Shown here in pieces: positions 21,194 to 33,841 of a DNA stretch of 64,000 bases. The notes below the pieces were generated by a model. It saw only the letters and a list, made by a program, of their open reading frames with translations. It had not been told where the DNA came from and made no database searches. The DNA is from Annulohypoxylon bovei var. microspora (Eukaryota; Ascomycota; Sordariomycetes; Xylariales; Hypoxylaceae). The stretch is from the NCBI GenBank assembly GCA_022836615.1, contig MU405222.1:186001-250000 (forward strand), written 5' to 3'. The position numbers were made by a program, and so were the translations under genes. How positions within the stretch are numbered: position 1 is the first letter of the stretch; each line of letters starts with the position of its first letter.

Positions 21194-24188
21194 TCAGAAG
21201 GCATAATTCGTTCGTAAAGTCTGCTGGTCTTGTGGCTGCAGCTGACCGAGAAACTGGTCGAACTGAGGTATAATTTGACGATATATACCGATAGCCTAAA
21301 TAATCGTTAGATTTTTCTATTTCATCGAGGTAAATACTCATGCGACTGCTTACCTTCTGGAAATCGTCATGCAGACCACTCTTGGTTTCACTACGCAACT
21401 TCAAGTCTCTATATCGGGCAATGGATGTAAAGAAGTGTAAGAGTGATTTCTCCATGGCCATAGGGTTCTTCTCGACAATGGCTGTGAAGCCTCGGAATGC
21501 CGTTGCCTTCTCGTCAGAAGGATCGACCTCATCCATAGAACTGAGGAAATCTTCGGCGAAGTGGGCTAACTCCGGAGCCAATAGTTCTCCATTGCCTAGC
21601 CCAAGACGGCCCAAGGCAATTGCGGCATTTTCGGTCACCCCCTTAGGGATACCCGGGTTCGTAACGATCGCGAGGAAACTCTGGAAGAGCTCGGGCACAT
21701 AAGGGGCCATGTTAGACTTGTGTTGAATGGCAATCTCTCCAGCGGACCAGCAAGCATTGTTGACGGCTCCGAAACCGCTATCAATATCCTCGTCGAGTAT
21801 ACCGTCCAGATCCAGCTGCGTTAAGAGTACGGGGAAGATGTTCGGCAAGGACGGTTGCAACTGTTCAAATACATACTTTGCACAGTCTCCGAGGAGCGCA
21901 TATGCTGACTGTCGGACTTCGTCTGTCGGATCTTTCATACAAAAGGTAAGAAGTTCAAAAAACGCGGGTTGGGAATCCTGGACGAGCTTGGCAGACTTCG
22001 CTGGATCAAGAGCCTGAATGATGGCACTAAGAAGATCCAAACTAGTGACTAGGAAGTCCTTATCGGGCGTGTCAAGAGACGGGTTGTTCTGCAGGGCCAG
22101 AGATGCCTCCAGGTTTTGATGGATGATACTGACGCATCGCACAAATATAGGCTGCGCATAGGGAGTAAACGCATCATTCAGTGCCATCGCAACATACGAT
22201 AAGCACTCCAACAAGGGGAAGAGTTCTCGAGATTGGTCGTTGACCTTCGTCCATCGATCGATGAGAGCCGGCATCAATTCGTTGACGAGATCAGGTCGGG
22301 CTAGAACCGGTCCGATGTGTTCAGCCAAGGTCTGGACGCAGTCATAGAGAATGTACATGTTGCGGTCCTTAAACTTCTCAAAGCACTTAACGTATTGCTT
22401 AATAATGGGAAGACTGTAAGGTTCCAGTTTCTTCCCGGCCTTCTCTTCGAGGTTCGCAAAAGCCGATGCGCCAGCCTCTTGAACTTTCTTGTTGCTGTCC
22501 AACATCTTCGTCAGAATACCTTCCATCATCGGCTCGAAGAAAGACTGCTTTTGAGTAGGATCCGACAAGTCCGCGGCCCAGGCAGAGTATCGTCCCAATG
22601 TCCAGCATGTGATTTGACGAACTACAGGCTCGGTGTCGTTCAGAAGAGAGATCAGATAAGGTACCAACTGAGGTAGGTGAGGCGTGACAACGTTCATACA
22701 ACCTTCCGCCACGGCACCCAGCGCAAGTACCGCGGCCTCTCGATATGGCCAGTCGCTGTGCCTCAGGTTTTTAGTCAGGTACGGCAGAATGGACTCGAAG
22801 ACCGGGTCTCTGAAGTCACGAGCAAAGACGTCTAGTGCAGCCGCAGAACACTTTCGTAGGGTCCATCGCTCATCTGGGTTTGCGTCATCGCCGTCCTCGA
22901 AGTCATCAATCTCACCTTCCTCTAGGTCATCATCCATGCTAGCTAACTTCTCGTACGCGTTTCCGTTCTGGGCGGGATCCGCAGACCCTTCCCCGTTAGC
23001 CTGTCGCGTCTGTGATTTCTTTGCGAATTGAGGTTTAATGTCCTTTTCCAAATCCTCCTCGTCCTCGTCATCAGATGCGCCGCCCAGGAGAGCAATATCC
23101 TCGGCGCTATATACCATACACTCGAGGAGAACCGGGATGATCTTGCTGATGTACGGGTTCAAAGAGTGCCAGAGATGCTCATGCTCTCCAACTGTAAGCC
23201 AAAACTCGGCTGCGTCAGTGGCCAGATCCTCATCATCACTTTGTTGTTGGGTGATGATATAATCGACGAGGCCGGGAAGATGAGGCTGGATCTTGTCCGG
23301 GCGAGATTCAACAAGCTGGGCAAATGCCCTACAGACTTGTCTCCTCACATCGTTGCTGGTGTCACCCGACAAGGCAAATAGATGCTGGAGTAAGTCATCG
23401 ATGGAGTTAAGCATAGCCTGAGACTTGCGGGCGGTAAAAACATTGATAGCGGTCAAGGCATGAGCGCGGACCTTGGGCAACGGACTCTTAGTGGCCTGTA
23501 TCAACTTCGGAAGGATGAAGTTCAGCGGCCGTTCACCGTTCAATTCGCGCTCTAGCATCTTGGTGTTGTCTTCGCAGATCTTGGCCATGGCCGCCATAGC
23601 ACCCTCCTGCGCTTCATTTGTGAATTGGCCAGTCTCATTGCCGATCATCTTTAAGAGCTCGGGTAACAACTCGGGCCAGCTCATAATCCCACCCTTGCGA
23701 ATCATCTCAGTTGCGATCACTCCAGCATAGTTGCGAATTTGCGAACTCTTGTCCTGCAAGCATAGAGGGATACCCATCTTAATTAAGGCGAGACTACTGT
23801 CGGGCAATCGTTTGGAGCCTGGCTTGATGTTGTTCTTCAACATGATAGCGGCAGATGATCGTATGAGGAAGTAGTCTTCAGCCGAACATTGTAGGCCATT
23901 AGGGGGATCCTGGCTAGAGAATAGATACACAAGGTAGTTGTTGATATCGGGAGATGATTTCGCTTGCGTTAGCATCTAGGCAGAAAGGAGCTTATGTTAG
24001 TCGAGTCACTAGAACTGTCGGCGAGCCGAGTTATAGCTGTCGCCTATTTGTATGGTATAAGAGGGCAAGGTGAAAAAATATCTTACAATCTCAGCTTGTT
24101 TCTGCGCAGCTTTATCGAAGCCGCTGAGCGAATCCTTGAGACAAGCAGCAAGCGTGCTCAAGGACTCGGGCGAAGGTTGCCACGCCAT
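21194..24188 (-). CDS. KAP104: Transportin (karyopherin beta-2)
   Basis: A nuclear import receptor for PY-NLS cargo such as hnRNP-like proteins, 941 residues long. Exons are 24188-24087, 23975-21354 and 21295-21194. The first exon begins MAWQPSPESLSTLAACLKDS. The last exon ends QLQPQDQQTLRTNYAF, which matches the usual C-terminus of the family. The main open frame reads on into the last intron, so its apparent C-terminus there is not real. HEAT repeats fill the protein. A long acidic loop (ASDDEDEEDLEKD near residue 340) corresponds to the HEAT8 loop that couples Ran-GTP binding to cargo release. The typical stretch DEDLATDAAEFWLT is present. The gene converges on the CID gene, and the 3 kb upstream of it are gene-free. 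Confidence 0.93.
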
Positions 24189-27100
24189 GGTGGGCGGCGG
24201 GGCAGTTTAGTATTGGGGATGTGCGCTTATTGGAAATACCGAGATTGAACGTGAAGCGCTTGACGATTACCTAGAATTTAGAGTGTCACGGAAAAAGAAG
24301 AAGAGAGAGGAGGTGGGTGAGTAAGAGAGGAAGAGAAGGAGGTCAAGTGTTGATTGTCAGTAGTAACATCGGCTCTGGGGATGGTGGGGTCCTAAGGTAA
24401 AAAGATGGGCTAGCTGGTGTTGAAAATAATGTGGTAATTGTGGTAAGTGTGCAGAGTGGTGCAGAGTGTGGTAAGATGTAGGAAAATGGAAAATGGGTAA
24501 AGACTAAAATAGTTAAAGTTAGGTACTAGGCAAGGTAAAGTAAGGACGACTTCCTTATTATTTGTTATACAGAGGTAGTCTTTTGCCCTTTTCTTTTAAT
24601 TCTTTTGATCTTTGAATTTGTATTTGACTTTGACTTTGGCTTTGGCCTTTTAACTTTTCTTAATCAGATTATCGCGATGGTATAAGAAGTAGAAAGGCGG
24701 CAAATGACCTGTTGCGATCAACTTGGCCTCTTTTTTTTTTTCCCTTCTTCTTCTCTAGTGGTGGTCTGCGAGGGGAGGACCGTGACCCTTTCTGGTTACT
24801 GAGCCAAGTCCCTGATTGAAGGGTTTGAAATCCTCTTTTAAAAAAAAGTTTAATGGTGGGGTGTGTCTGGTGGGCGGTTTTTTATGTTCTCCTAGCTCTT
24901 TTTAGAAGTGCGAGGCGCGGGTACATATGCTTAGGTGGGTGTATTTGGATGGGTCTCTGACGTTTAGGCGGTATAGCATGTGCGTTACGTGCTTAGCGTA
25001 TAATTGACCATATCGATATGCCTATTACATTTATTCATCCTCATTGGAGAGCACCTTCTTATGAAAATTAACGTTTTAGGGGATTTTAACGCACAATTGA
25101 ACCTGGCAGCCCTGGTAGAAACTGCGATACCTGTTGTTACTCCGTAACGCGTATCTTCACGTGCGTGTCTATATAAGTATTCAGGTACCTATAATGCGCC
25201 AAGCCGGTACGTTCATGTAACTAGATTTCCTCCCATCTTGAACTCCGTTCTATGTTGCCTTAAAATAGATCAAAGTAGATCGATGGAACTTCCCCCTAGA
25301 AGTAATTCAGCTTGGCCTATCTAACATTATTCCTATGATAATGATGAGTCAATAAAACTTCTAAGATAGGGAGGTAACTTATTAACATTGCCCACAGGTC
25401 ATATATAAAACGGATACCGGATACTCCAAACAGGGAAATCCAAAGCCGGCCAACTTTTCTTTTCACATCCATGGACGGCTTAAAATCAGGGACTCGAACC
25501 TGTTCTTCTGGAAAGAATCAGAGGCTTCCACAAGCAGCATGTGAAATAAACCCTTAGGTTATGACCGGGATCTGTCCAGGCCTTTGTGTACTGTTGGTAC
25601 TAGGTTGTGGTAACCTGCAAGGCGCCAAGTCGGACCAGAATACGAAATATGCATACGTATGAAGTCTATAGTAGCTGTTAAGATGCCACGCACAATGACC
25701 ATCTGTGAAACGATCGCCAATATCCGCGTGATACTGAGTCAAACCGCTTCTAAAGACAGCCCCTGGGTATGTACAGTGTGAATGCAGGATAAAGGGTACA
25801 GTCAGTAAAGATAGTTGTTTTGTATCAACGACAACAACACTATGCGGAAGATTATAAATTTGACAAGGTGACTGACTGCTCTCCGCACCTATCTTTCTTC
25901 GAGAGGTATAGATGAGATGAGTGGTCAATGACTAGGGAACACCACAACAAAATCAAACGATCCTTTTGTAAGACATCGCCCCACAATCGACCTCATCATT
26001 TCGACCCCTATAGAGGTTTGTCAGAAAGCTAAGGCCATCAGGTTGGAGAGAAATAGTTTCATAGTAGAACCCCCAGTATCACGGGATTTGTTTTTGCTGC
26101 CAAGTATGCATGTTCCACCATCCAGTCAGCTAGATACGGGCGACGACCAAATGACCGAGCGCCATAAGTTTGTTACAATTATTCAAGCCACTTTGATGGC
26201 GGATGCTGTGCAACTCGGGGATCTGCACAGGAGGTTATTTGATCCGTCAGCTCTAGACGGCAATTTGCTTAAACCTTAGATGTCATAGACCTGAGGTGGT
26301 TGGGTTGCACGTGTACTCAGAGGATCAAGGGTTAAGACATATGCAGACAACCACCCGAGCTGCCGATTCGATGCGGGTCAGCCGCTGCGCTGAAAAGGCA
26401 TCAGTAAAGGGGCTAGTAGGTAAGGCTATAGTTACTTGGGTATCTGATGGAGGATTTCAGACGTGCATATATATAAGTATCGTAGGCTGATGTGTGGCCT
26501 ATATACTCGAGTTTAGAGATTGAATCTCGAGACAAGCTCTTGTTTTAGCGGGATAAAACCACAACACAGCCGCGAAATAAACACCCATAGCCGGAATGCT
26601 TCGGTTAGATGAAGTTTGCACTCAATATTCCTCGTCCGCCAAATAGGACGTGCCAAGATAAGAAAGGGGGCTCAAAAATGTACGCCCCAAACAGGACATC
26701 AATGACAAACGTATCAACCAGCTAGATTTATTCTAGCGCCGTTCTACAGATGTATATTGATCAGTTTATGTAACTCACGGTAATCCGGCGACCATCCGCT
26801 TAAATACACGCACGGAAACCTAGGAGAACTTTTGGTCTATCTACCCATCTCAAAATTGGCGGCTGGGCCCCTCCTTTGGCATTATAGAGCTCGTCTATCT
26901 ATACATTCAGTATAGCTAGGGGATGGACGATAACTTCATAATTCAAGAAGATATTATCCTCACTCATAGAAGGCAAGTGGTAGGCTGATTATACCGAGGA
27001 AACATAGGTGAGATGACGTTCCAAGGATAGTGTCACATTGATTTTTCCCATGAGTTGGCGGTGGTCTCTGTAACATCCATTCTTGTAGACTCCGAATAAG

Positions 27101-27234
27101 TTAAGGGGTCCAGGTTTTTTCAATTGTATAAACAATTTTCGGTTCCTAATACACGTGATAGCAGGACCGATATCCTCTCAAAGAGGGCGTGTGCAGGTAT
27201 TCTTGAGGGCATCAGTCATGCGAAGTTGGCGGTA
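24189..27234. other. 3-kb intergenic region, no gene seen
   Basis: Next to the transportin start is a pyrimidine/purine-rich promoter-like stretch (24280-24350 and poly-T near 24733). The remainder is AT-rich. Open frames of 124 codons (25554-25928 -) and 78 codons (26043-26279 +) show no domain or codon pattern that would support a gene. A B-box-like string at 25488-25502 is not part of a foldable tRNA. Confidence 0.45.
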
Positions 27235-27750
27235 TCATGAAGTACCAGTTCCATTTGGTAAGGCGTTAGATGACTTAATAACACCTTGAAGCTTATCAAG
27301 TGAAACTTCGACAACTTTCTTTAAAGCTTCCATTTCCTCCTCCACCGTTCCGCCGAGCCCAGTGTTGGCGAAGCTGATAGAATTTCCAACATACACAGGC
27401 ATCTGTATCTTCTTAGCCAATATTTTGGCCAGCCGAGCTGTGAACTCTATTGTTGGTTCCACGGAGTATATTGTTGTTGAAAGTGGTTGACTTGGGTTAT
27501 ATTTCTGTGAATGAGTATTTCAATTAGTTATATTTATATGTATAAATGAGGTCATTAAACAACATACATCAGGTAAGGCATAGACGAAGGATCCTATTGG
27601 AGCTGCATTATCTTGTTCATCTGCAGCCACAGTTGTAAGAAATAATAGGATGACCTTGGATTTGATGGTCAAACGTAGGTGAATCTTCGTATCTAAAGAT
27701 CGCGGCAATGGAAATGAGAGCTGTATTGGTTCATTGATGACCGCTTCCAT
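27235..27750 (-). CDS. Proteasome assembly chaperone 4 homologue (PAC4/Poc4)
   Basis: A 150-residue protein from two exons, 27750-27568 and 27504-27235, with a 63-bp phase-0 intron. The first exon encodes a beta-rich half (QLSFPLPRSLDTKIHLRLT, then VILLFLTT). The second begins KYNPSQPLSTTIYS and continues TARLAKILAKKIQMPVYVGN, then GGTVEEEMEALKKVVEVSL. This matches the PSMG4/Poc4 fold, which pairs with PAC3 to help assemble the 20S proteasome alpha ring. Family members are usually 120-170 residues. I chose the ATG at 27750 because its CACAATGG context is strong. An in-frame ATG at 27777 would add nine residues. The assignment rests on memory of the family, not on a search. Confidence 0.75.
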
Positions 27751-28594
27751 TGTGCAAGCGCTTCTAACTGAAATCACTTGATTAGGGCAATAAGGGGAAT
27801 AGCGAAGTTGATATCCAGTTGCCTTTATGGATGTTTGTTGTGAATGATTATTCGTTCAACCCCGTCTGAGTACTGCTGATTTCCGGAAAAGTTCGAGATA
27901 TAATGGTAGTTTTCAAGAGACTTTTAAGGTACAGCTTTTATACCGTGATATGAGATTATTCAACTTCGTTTGTAGTATGTATGATTGTAATATGGATGGT
28001 TGCAAGTGTGAAGTTAAACACCCCCCACATTAGCTCATCTACACAGTATGTGTGACTGGTTGCTGACAGCTGGGAAAGCCCGCCCACTAGTACATAGCGT
28101 AATCCAGATATCATTGGCAGCTACATCCTTTAGGTACGTACCTCAATGGAAAGGGCTGCAGCGCTTCGGACAATCTTTACAATCAACTTTAATCTTCAAA
28201 TGATCTTATATCCACCAGAGAATGAACGTTGAAGAAACCATTCAACCATTCAACTCTTCTTGTCTTCATTTGTTCTACATTACATTGGGTTGGATATTTA
28301 TCACTCATTGCCCATCAGAAACACTCTCATATCGTCATGAGATTAATACAATCCTTATTCTAAACTCCTAGAAATATGTGCTGGGGCTAGTAGAGTTGCT
28401 TTAGTTTCTTTCAATTCTCTAAAATCGCGTGCCCCTCAGTCCGGAGATATTCACCCCCACCATCATCATAGCTTTTCCACCCTCGGGCTGACGATTATCT
28501 AAGATATCCAATAATTGGGTTTCCATTTTCTTTTCTTTCTTCCGTTTTCCTTCTTAGACTTCTTGTTCCTCTTTAGAGCCAGCCCGTCGTTACG
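27751..28594. other. Divergent intergenic region, no gene seen
   Basis: It lies between the divergent PAC4-like and carnosine methyltransferase genes and probably holds both promoters. A pyrimidine-rich stretch (28522-28570) precedes the start at 28595. Confidence 0.5.
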
Positions 28595-30024
28595 ATGGAA
28601 TCGGCGGACCAGGCTTTTGGTGACGATTCCCAGTGGAATGGCATCGAAGAAAATATCGAAGATCCAGAGGAAATCAGAGTCATATTCCAGGCAATCTCAT
28701 CATTTAGGTTAGTGAATCATTAGGCTACTGTGCCGTTAAGTTAAGCACATCTTGCATCTATGAGAGGGGGCGCGGCTTTGCTTCCAGTAGGCATCACATA
28801 CCTTTCCTATAAGTCGCTCAACTGCAGACGCTTCCGGCTCGTCACATGCGCTGACGAATCCGATATAGCCAATATGCGAAAACATCTCACCTAAATTGTA
28901 CCCATCTGCGTAGACAAGCTTTCTATGCTCTCCCTCAGGCTCACTGGCAGATGCTCAGTCAACCTCCATTTTCGTATCTGGATGTGTTGAATCGGGTAGA
29001 TGATGCCATCGAGAGTAACGCGGAATTGGCCCGCATCATCGTCAAGGTTGGCTTGCGATCTTTTGGTGTGATCGATCCCTCTTCGGGAAATGAACTCAAC
29101 ATGCCTGAGGAATGGTCCGGCATTGCCAAGTACAATGATCTGGACAAGGCTAGGAGCACTATCCGACAGTTTTACCGTGACTGGTCTGAAGAAGGTGCCG
29201 TTGAGCGGGATACCTGCTACGGTCCAGTATATCGTGCGCTCGAAGCTGAGAAGGCTAAATATCCTGACCGACAGCCGATGAAAGTACTAGTACCCGGTGC
29301 TGGACTGGGACGCTTGGTCTATGACCTCTGTTTGAAGGGTTACCTGACTGAAGGCAATGAGATCTCTTACCACCAACTGTTGGCATCGTCATATATTCTC
29401 AATTCTACCGAGAAAGCCGGTCAACATACTATATTCCCATGGATACACACCTTTTCCAATCACCAGAGCCGTGAAAAACAATTCAGGTCCTACAAGATTC
29501 CAGATATCCACCCGCAAACCACACTTGCAAACACGCAAGGAACTGGGTCGATGGAGATGTGTGCTGCTGACTTTCTCTGTCTATATGGGGATGATAGCCA
29601 TAAGGACACCTACGATGCTGTAACTGCTGTCTTTTTTCTAGACACGGCCCCGAATTTGATTCGTTACCTCGAGGTTATTCGGAGTTGTTTGAAACCTGGG
29701 GGGGTTCTTATTAACGTCGGACCTCTACTATGGCATTGGGAGAACCATGTTCCTAGCCACCATGGTTATGACGGAGATGACTATGACGAGAATAATTCCT
29801 TAGGCATAGCAGACCCTGGAAGTTTCGAGCTTACGGATGACGAAGTCGTCGCATTGGTGGAACGAATGGGTTTTGTCGTGGAAAAGCGAGAAGCGGGGTT
29901 ACACGCCCCCTATGTGCAGGACGCCGAGAGCATGCTGCAGACCTTCTATAAAGCCAGCCACTGGGTTGCGCGAAAGCCGGACGTTAAATCTGAGGTCGAG
30001 GCCGAGACCCAAGCTACATCATAG
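28595..30024 (+). CDS. Carnosine N-methyltransferase (N2227 family)
   Basis: A 422-residue S-adenosylmethionine-dependent methyltransferase from two exons, 28595-28707 and 28869-30024, with a 161-bp intron. The junction gives SSFSQYAK followed by CTHLRRQAFYALPQAHWQML, the hallmark start of the N2227/CARNMT1 family. The SAM-binding motif VLVPGAGLGRLVYDL lies at about 178-192. Later conserved pieces are FFLDTAPN, NVGPLLWHWENH and FELTDDEVVALVERMGF. The animal enzyme methylates the histidine of carnosine and of some proteins, and in fungi peptide or protein substrates are more likely. The gene converges on the SDR gene with 213 bp between stops. Confidence 0.92.
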
Positions 30025-30237
30025 AACTTGGTGGTTGGATTTGATAGACATTGCATTGGGAGTCTGAGCTCGCATTTATACTGATATCATCTGCATACTA
30101 TTATGTGTGGGAAAATAACGAAGCGATGTCTACATAGCATTGAACATAGACACGATAAAATGAGAGCATACTAGCATAATACCCATCGTACAAAATTCCT
30201 AACATAACTCCCTTTACGTAGCAATAAATAGTACATA

Positions 30238-31261
30238 TCATAGCTTAGAATCCAACCCAGCTTCTAACAAAGCACCCCTATTCCACAGCGAGCCGCCGTC
30301 AATCTGTATAGTCGCGCCGTTGACGTGCGCGCCTGCCCTGCTCGAGAGATACACGACCACACCCGCGATATCCTCAGGTCTCCCCAACCGCTTCGCCGGA
30401 TTAAGCGAGGCGTGCAAGTCAGCACCTCCCGACATCTCAATCAGCCCATTCGCCATCTTGGTCGGGAAGAACCCGGGGCAAATCGAGTTGACCAGAATAT
30501 GTCTCGGGCCCAGATCAATCGCTAAGTTGCGCCCCAAGTGTATGGCCGCCGCCTTGCTCGCGCTGTACCCGAAGGTGGCCTGCTGGCCCAGGGTCCCGAC
30601 GCCGAGGCCGGCGGTGCTCGCAGTAATGATAACGCGGCTGGGGTCGTCGAGCGTGGCGCGCTTCTGCAGCAGCGGCGCGAACTTCTGGACGGAGATAAAG
30701 ATGGACTTCACGTTCAGGTCCATGACCTTCTGGAAGGCCGCGTCCGGGTGCGTGTCGAACGACTCGCCCCACGTCGCGCCCGCGTTCGCGAACAGGATGT
30801 CGACGTAAGGGGTGTGCTTCGCCACCTGCGAGACCAGCGACTCGATGCCCGCGAGCGTGCTGCTGTCCGCCGGGGCCGAGATCGCGAGGGCGCCTGGTTG
30901 CAGGTTCGGCAGCGCGTTCAGCTGGGCGACGGCTTTTTCGCAGGCGTTGGCTTTGCGCGAGGTTATGAAGACTTTGGAACATCCGGCTTGGAGGAAGCTG
31001 TGCGGTAGATGGCGTTGGTCAGCTTACGTGGTGTTCTGAGGGTTGAAGAGGATGGATGGGGCTACGGGATTGGGGATGGAGTTTTCGCAAGTTGAATGAA
31101 GGCAATGGACTGGATATCGTATAGACCTATTCTGGAGGGGGTAAGACTTACGCAGAAGCAGCATTTAGGCCTAAACCTCGCGAGCCGCCAGTCACGACGG
31201 CGACTTTGCCCTTGAGGGAGAAGAGCGAGGGAAAGTCGTTGAGAGCTGTTTCGTCGGCCAT
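30238..31261 (-). CDS. Short-chain dehydrogenase/reductase
   Basis: A 289-residue classical SDR from two exons, 31261-31152 and 30997-30238, with a 154-bp intron. The N-terminal dinucleotide-binding motif is VTGGSRGLG, and NAG lies at about 108-110. The catalytic residues fit Ser164 (IITAST), Tyr181 and Lys185 in YSASK. The C-terminal PGFFPTKMA and the ending IQIDGGSLW are typical of the gluconate 5-dehydrogenase/3-oxoacyl-ACP reductase-like group. The sequence shows no membrane segment or peroxisomal SKL-type ending (last residues DSKL). The substrate cannot be told from sequence. The second exon is GC-rich compared with its surroundings. Confidence 0.88.
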
Positions 31262-31800
31262 GGTTTAAACGTCCGGGGAAATGGATTCAGGGTAGGTTGG
31301 TAGTCGAGCAACGAAAGTTGTACGTAGCAAATTACACGAGGATTTGAAAGCTTTACGGAACGCAATTCAAGCCAAGTAAGATCAAATCGATTCAATTATT
31401 TTAATATGGTATGATTATAAAAGCTGACGGACAATGGATGAAGTGTCTTTGAATCCCTTGCTTTCCTATCGATAATGGTGATTTAGAACCTCGGAGCTGT
31501 TCTAACGTAGCATAGCGCTGCTACATAGCTCGGTCCCCCCGCAAAATTTGCCGAGGTTCGCTACGTGATGAATAATCTACCAGATCTTAGATGTCTAACA
31601 TAATAGGTAGTTTTGCTATTTTATGGAAATTTGAAGTTAATATTCGTTTTCTAGTAGAGTCGTTGAAATGCGCGGAACAGAAAAATCTCAGTCTTGTAGG
31701 ATGGTTGTATAAGCAGTTATGAGTGTTCTGAGCGTTGGGCGTAAACCATATACACATTAATTGGATGCTATAGCAACTAGGCAAGGCTCAATCCAATTGC
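31262..31800. other. Intergenic, no gene seen
   Basis: A spacer between two minus-strand genes, containing the SDR promoter and the TFIIIC tau95 3' flank. Only chance open frames of about 65 codons are present. Confidence 0.5.
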
Positions 31801-33841
31801 CTAGTCATCGTAAGCGCCTTCTATAGGGTTATCGCCCATGGTAATATCATCATCTTCCTGCTCAGTGTCACATCCGTATCCTTTCAAGTAATCTTCTCCC
31901 TCGTCATCCTCATCATCGTCAGAGTAGCCATCATACTCTTCCACATCCCCATCGATATCCCCATCGTCATCATCAAGATCGTCAATTAGATCGTCAACTT
32001 CCCAGGGGTTCTCTTGTATAGTCTCTTCGTCATCGCCAACCGTTCCATCAATACCTCCACTATCCAAATCATCAATGCCAGTGCTTGATGGTGTGCCTGT
32101 TGTAGTAGACTCCGGTTTCTGTCTGAGCTGTGGACCTGGACGGCGTTTGCGAAGTCTTGTGTCCACATCCGCGATGGGACGTAAGAACGGTTCGAGAGTT
32201 AACCCGAGTGGCTTCTCGATCTTATCGGGCCACTGCCGGAGTCTCTCAGCCAGGAAGGAGTTGTATAAGAAGCCTGGCTTCTGCGGATCATCATCATCCG
32301 AGCCCATTCGACCCCTCTTGATAGCAATCATTTTCACCTTCATGATCATCTTGACCTTAGCCCACGAACTTTTAAAATACCATCCCGACTCAATGTCACA
32401 CTCTGCCCTCAGGGGTGCTTGGTCGAGCATGTTGCGGACAAACGGGTCGGTGACATCGCAAACCTGCCAGAATTTCCCATCAGTCGAGTAGTCCTCCCCA
32501 TCCCAAATATGACTTTTGCGGTTCTCCCTGTGGTGCTTTCTAATTTGGCCCTTCCTAACAACCTCCCACGGCACCTTCTTCGTACCGACTATATTCCTTT
32601 CTAATTTAAAGGCAAGAGTTTGGTATACCCGATACTTGGGATCGGGACGAGGGTCCATGCCATATTTGATAAAGGCATCTCGCCATGGTCCGCCCCTGAA
32701 CTGATACCCAACAAGCTGGAGGGCAATTCTCATGGCTGAATCGGTGTAATTGCCCAACACACGGTTGAGAATGGCCCGACGTGTCCATATGGGCCTTTCT
32801 TCCATCAGCGCATGAAGCTGCTTTGTTAGTGATTTTGGTATAATCATGTTTGGCTCTCGCCGAGGTTTCTGCGGCACGGGGTATGTGTTATGATTGATGA
32901 AGTAACCATATGAGTGCTTTTTCCTGCCTTGGATGTTGATCAGTTGCTGATTTCCCACCTCGTCTCCTTCTACTTTGGTGTTAGGGTTCTGTTCGTAGTT
33001 GTAATTAAATCCAATAATTCTGTCTGTGAAATGTGGTGGAGGTATGATTTCCTGCCTAGGGTCCGTTATTACGCCAGGAGCAAATTTGATCTCCCGCAGC
33101 TTTGCAACTAAGAACAAGTTAATAAATGATGTGATAAATATCAAAATATCCCGAGAGTTTTATTTACCTTTCATTGGAAGCAGATTTTCGGCGGCTTTCG
33201 TTAAGAATGAAGGACTGGCGTTGGCGAATTGGAAGTCAGCTAGGCCTCGATACCTATGGGTATCCTCAACCTTCCCGACGGCATCTATCTCATAATATTC
33301 GAAATTGTCTTGCATCTTCCGAAGGATAGACTTGGGTCTATCACGTCGACCGGCGGAACCTACTCCATCAGCTGCAGGGGTGGCAGCTGTCCCGTCTGAG
33401 ATATCAACATCGCTAGTAAATGGAGCATTACTTCCTCGCATTCTCTTCCTACCTGTCCTCTTGGGAACAGTTATCTTCAATAGGATGTTGTTAGTAGCCG
33501 CATGATGTGACACAATGGGTTTTGATGTGGGATTGTCAGGCCGAAACCACAAAGGGACCGAGCTAGGCTCTGGCGTGTCCACAAGAAGCTATCATGGAAG
33601 GTTAGTTGGGAAATCTAATAATGATTTAGAGGTTGAAATAGGGGTGTAGGGGTATATATATGTATACCTTCTGAAAGTCTGGATCCACTCCAAATGTACT
33701 AAGCCCTTTGTCAAGGTTAATCAAAATACAGGGATGCTCTATAGCAACGATTTTCCTCTGAGGCACATCAAATATAGGAGCATCTTCTGAATCGTCGACA
33801 TCGTATGGGCTATCAGTATTGTATGAATCTTCGACGTCCAT
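31801..33841 (-). CDS. TFC1: TFIIIC subunit tau95 (GTF3C5/Sfc1)
   Basis: A 633-residue subunit of RNA polymerase III factor TFIIIC from three exons: 33841-33668, 33588-33168 and 33107-31801. The N-terminal dimerisation module includes KIVAIEHPCILINLDKGLST, then a basic RTGRKRMRG segment and PMKVAKLREIKFAPGV across the second junction. The DNA-binding half contains ERPIWTRRAILNRV and GYQFRGGPWRDAFIKYG. The last 110 residues are strongly acidic (DDLDDDDGDIDGDVEEYDGY), as expected for the tau95 tail, which regulates DNA binding. It acts in the nucleus at A-box sequences of tRNA genes together with tau55. It is divergent from the PP2A gene, with nearly 2 kb between starts. Confidence 0.92.

Noticed and set aside
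25488..25502. Minus-strand CAGGTTCGAGTCCCTG resembling a tRNA T arm
   Set aside because: The loop has one base too many, and no D arm, anticodon arm or acceptor stem can be paired in the adjoining 70 bases.
25554..25928. 124-codon minus-strand open frame
   Set aside because: Composition and codon pattern look random, and no motif or neighbour suggests a gene.
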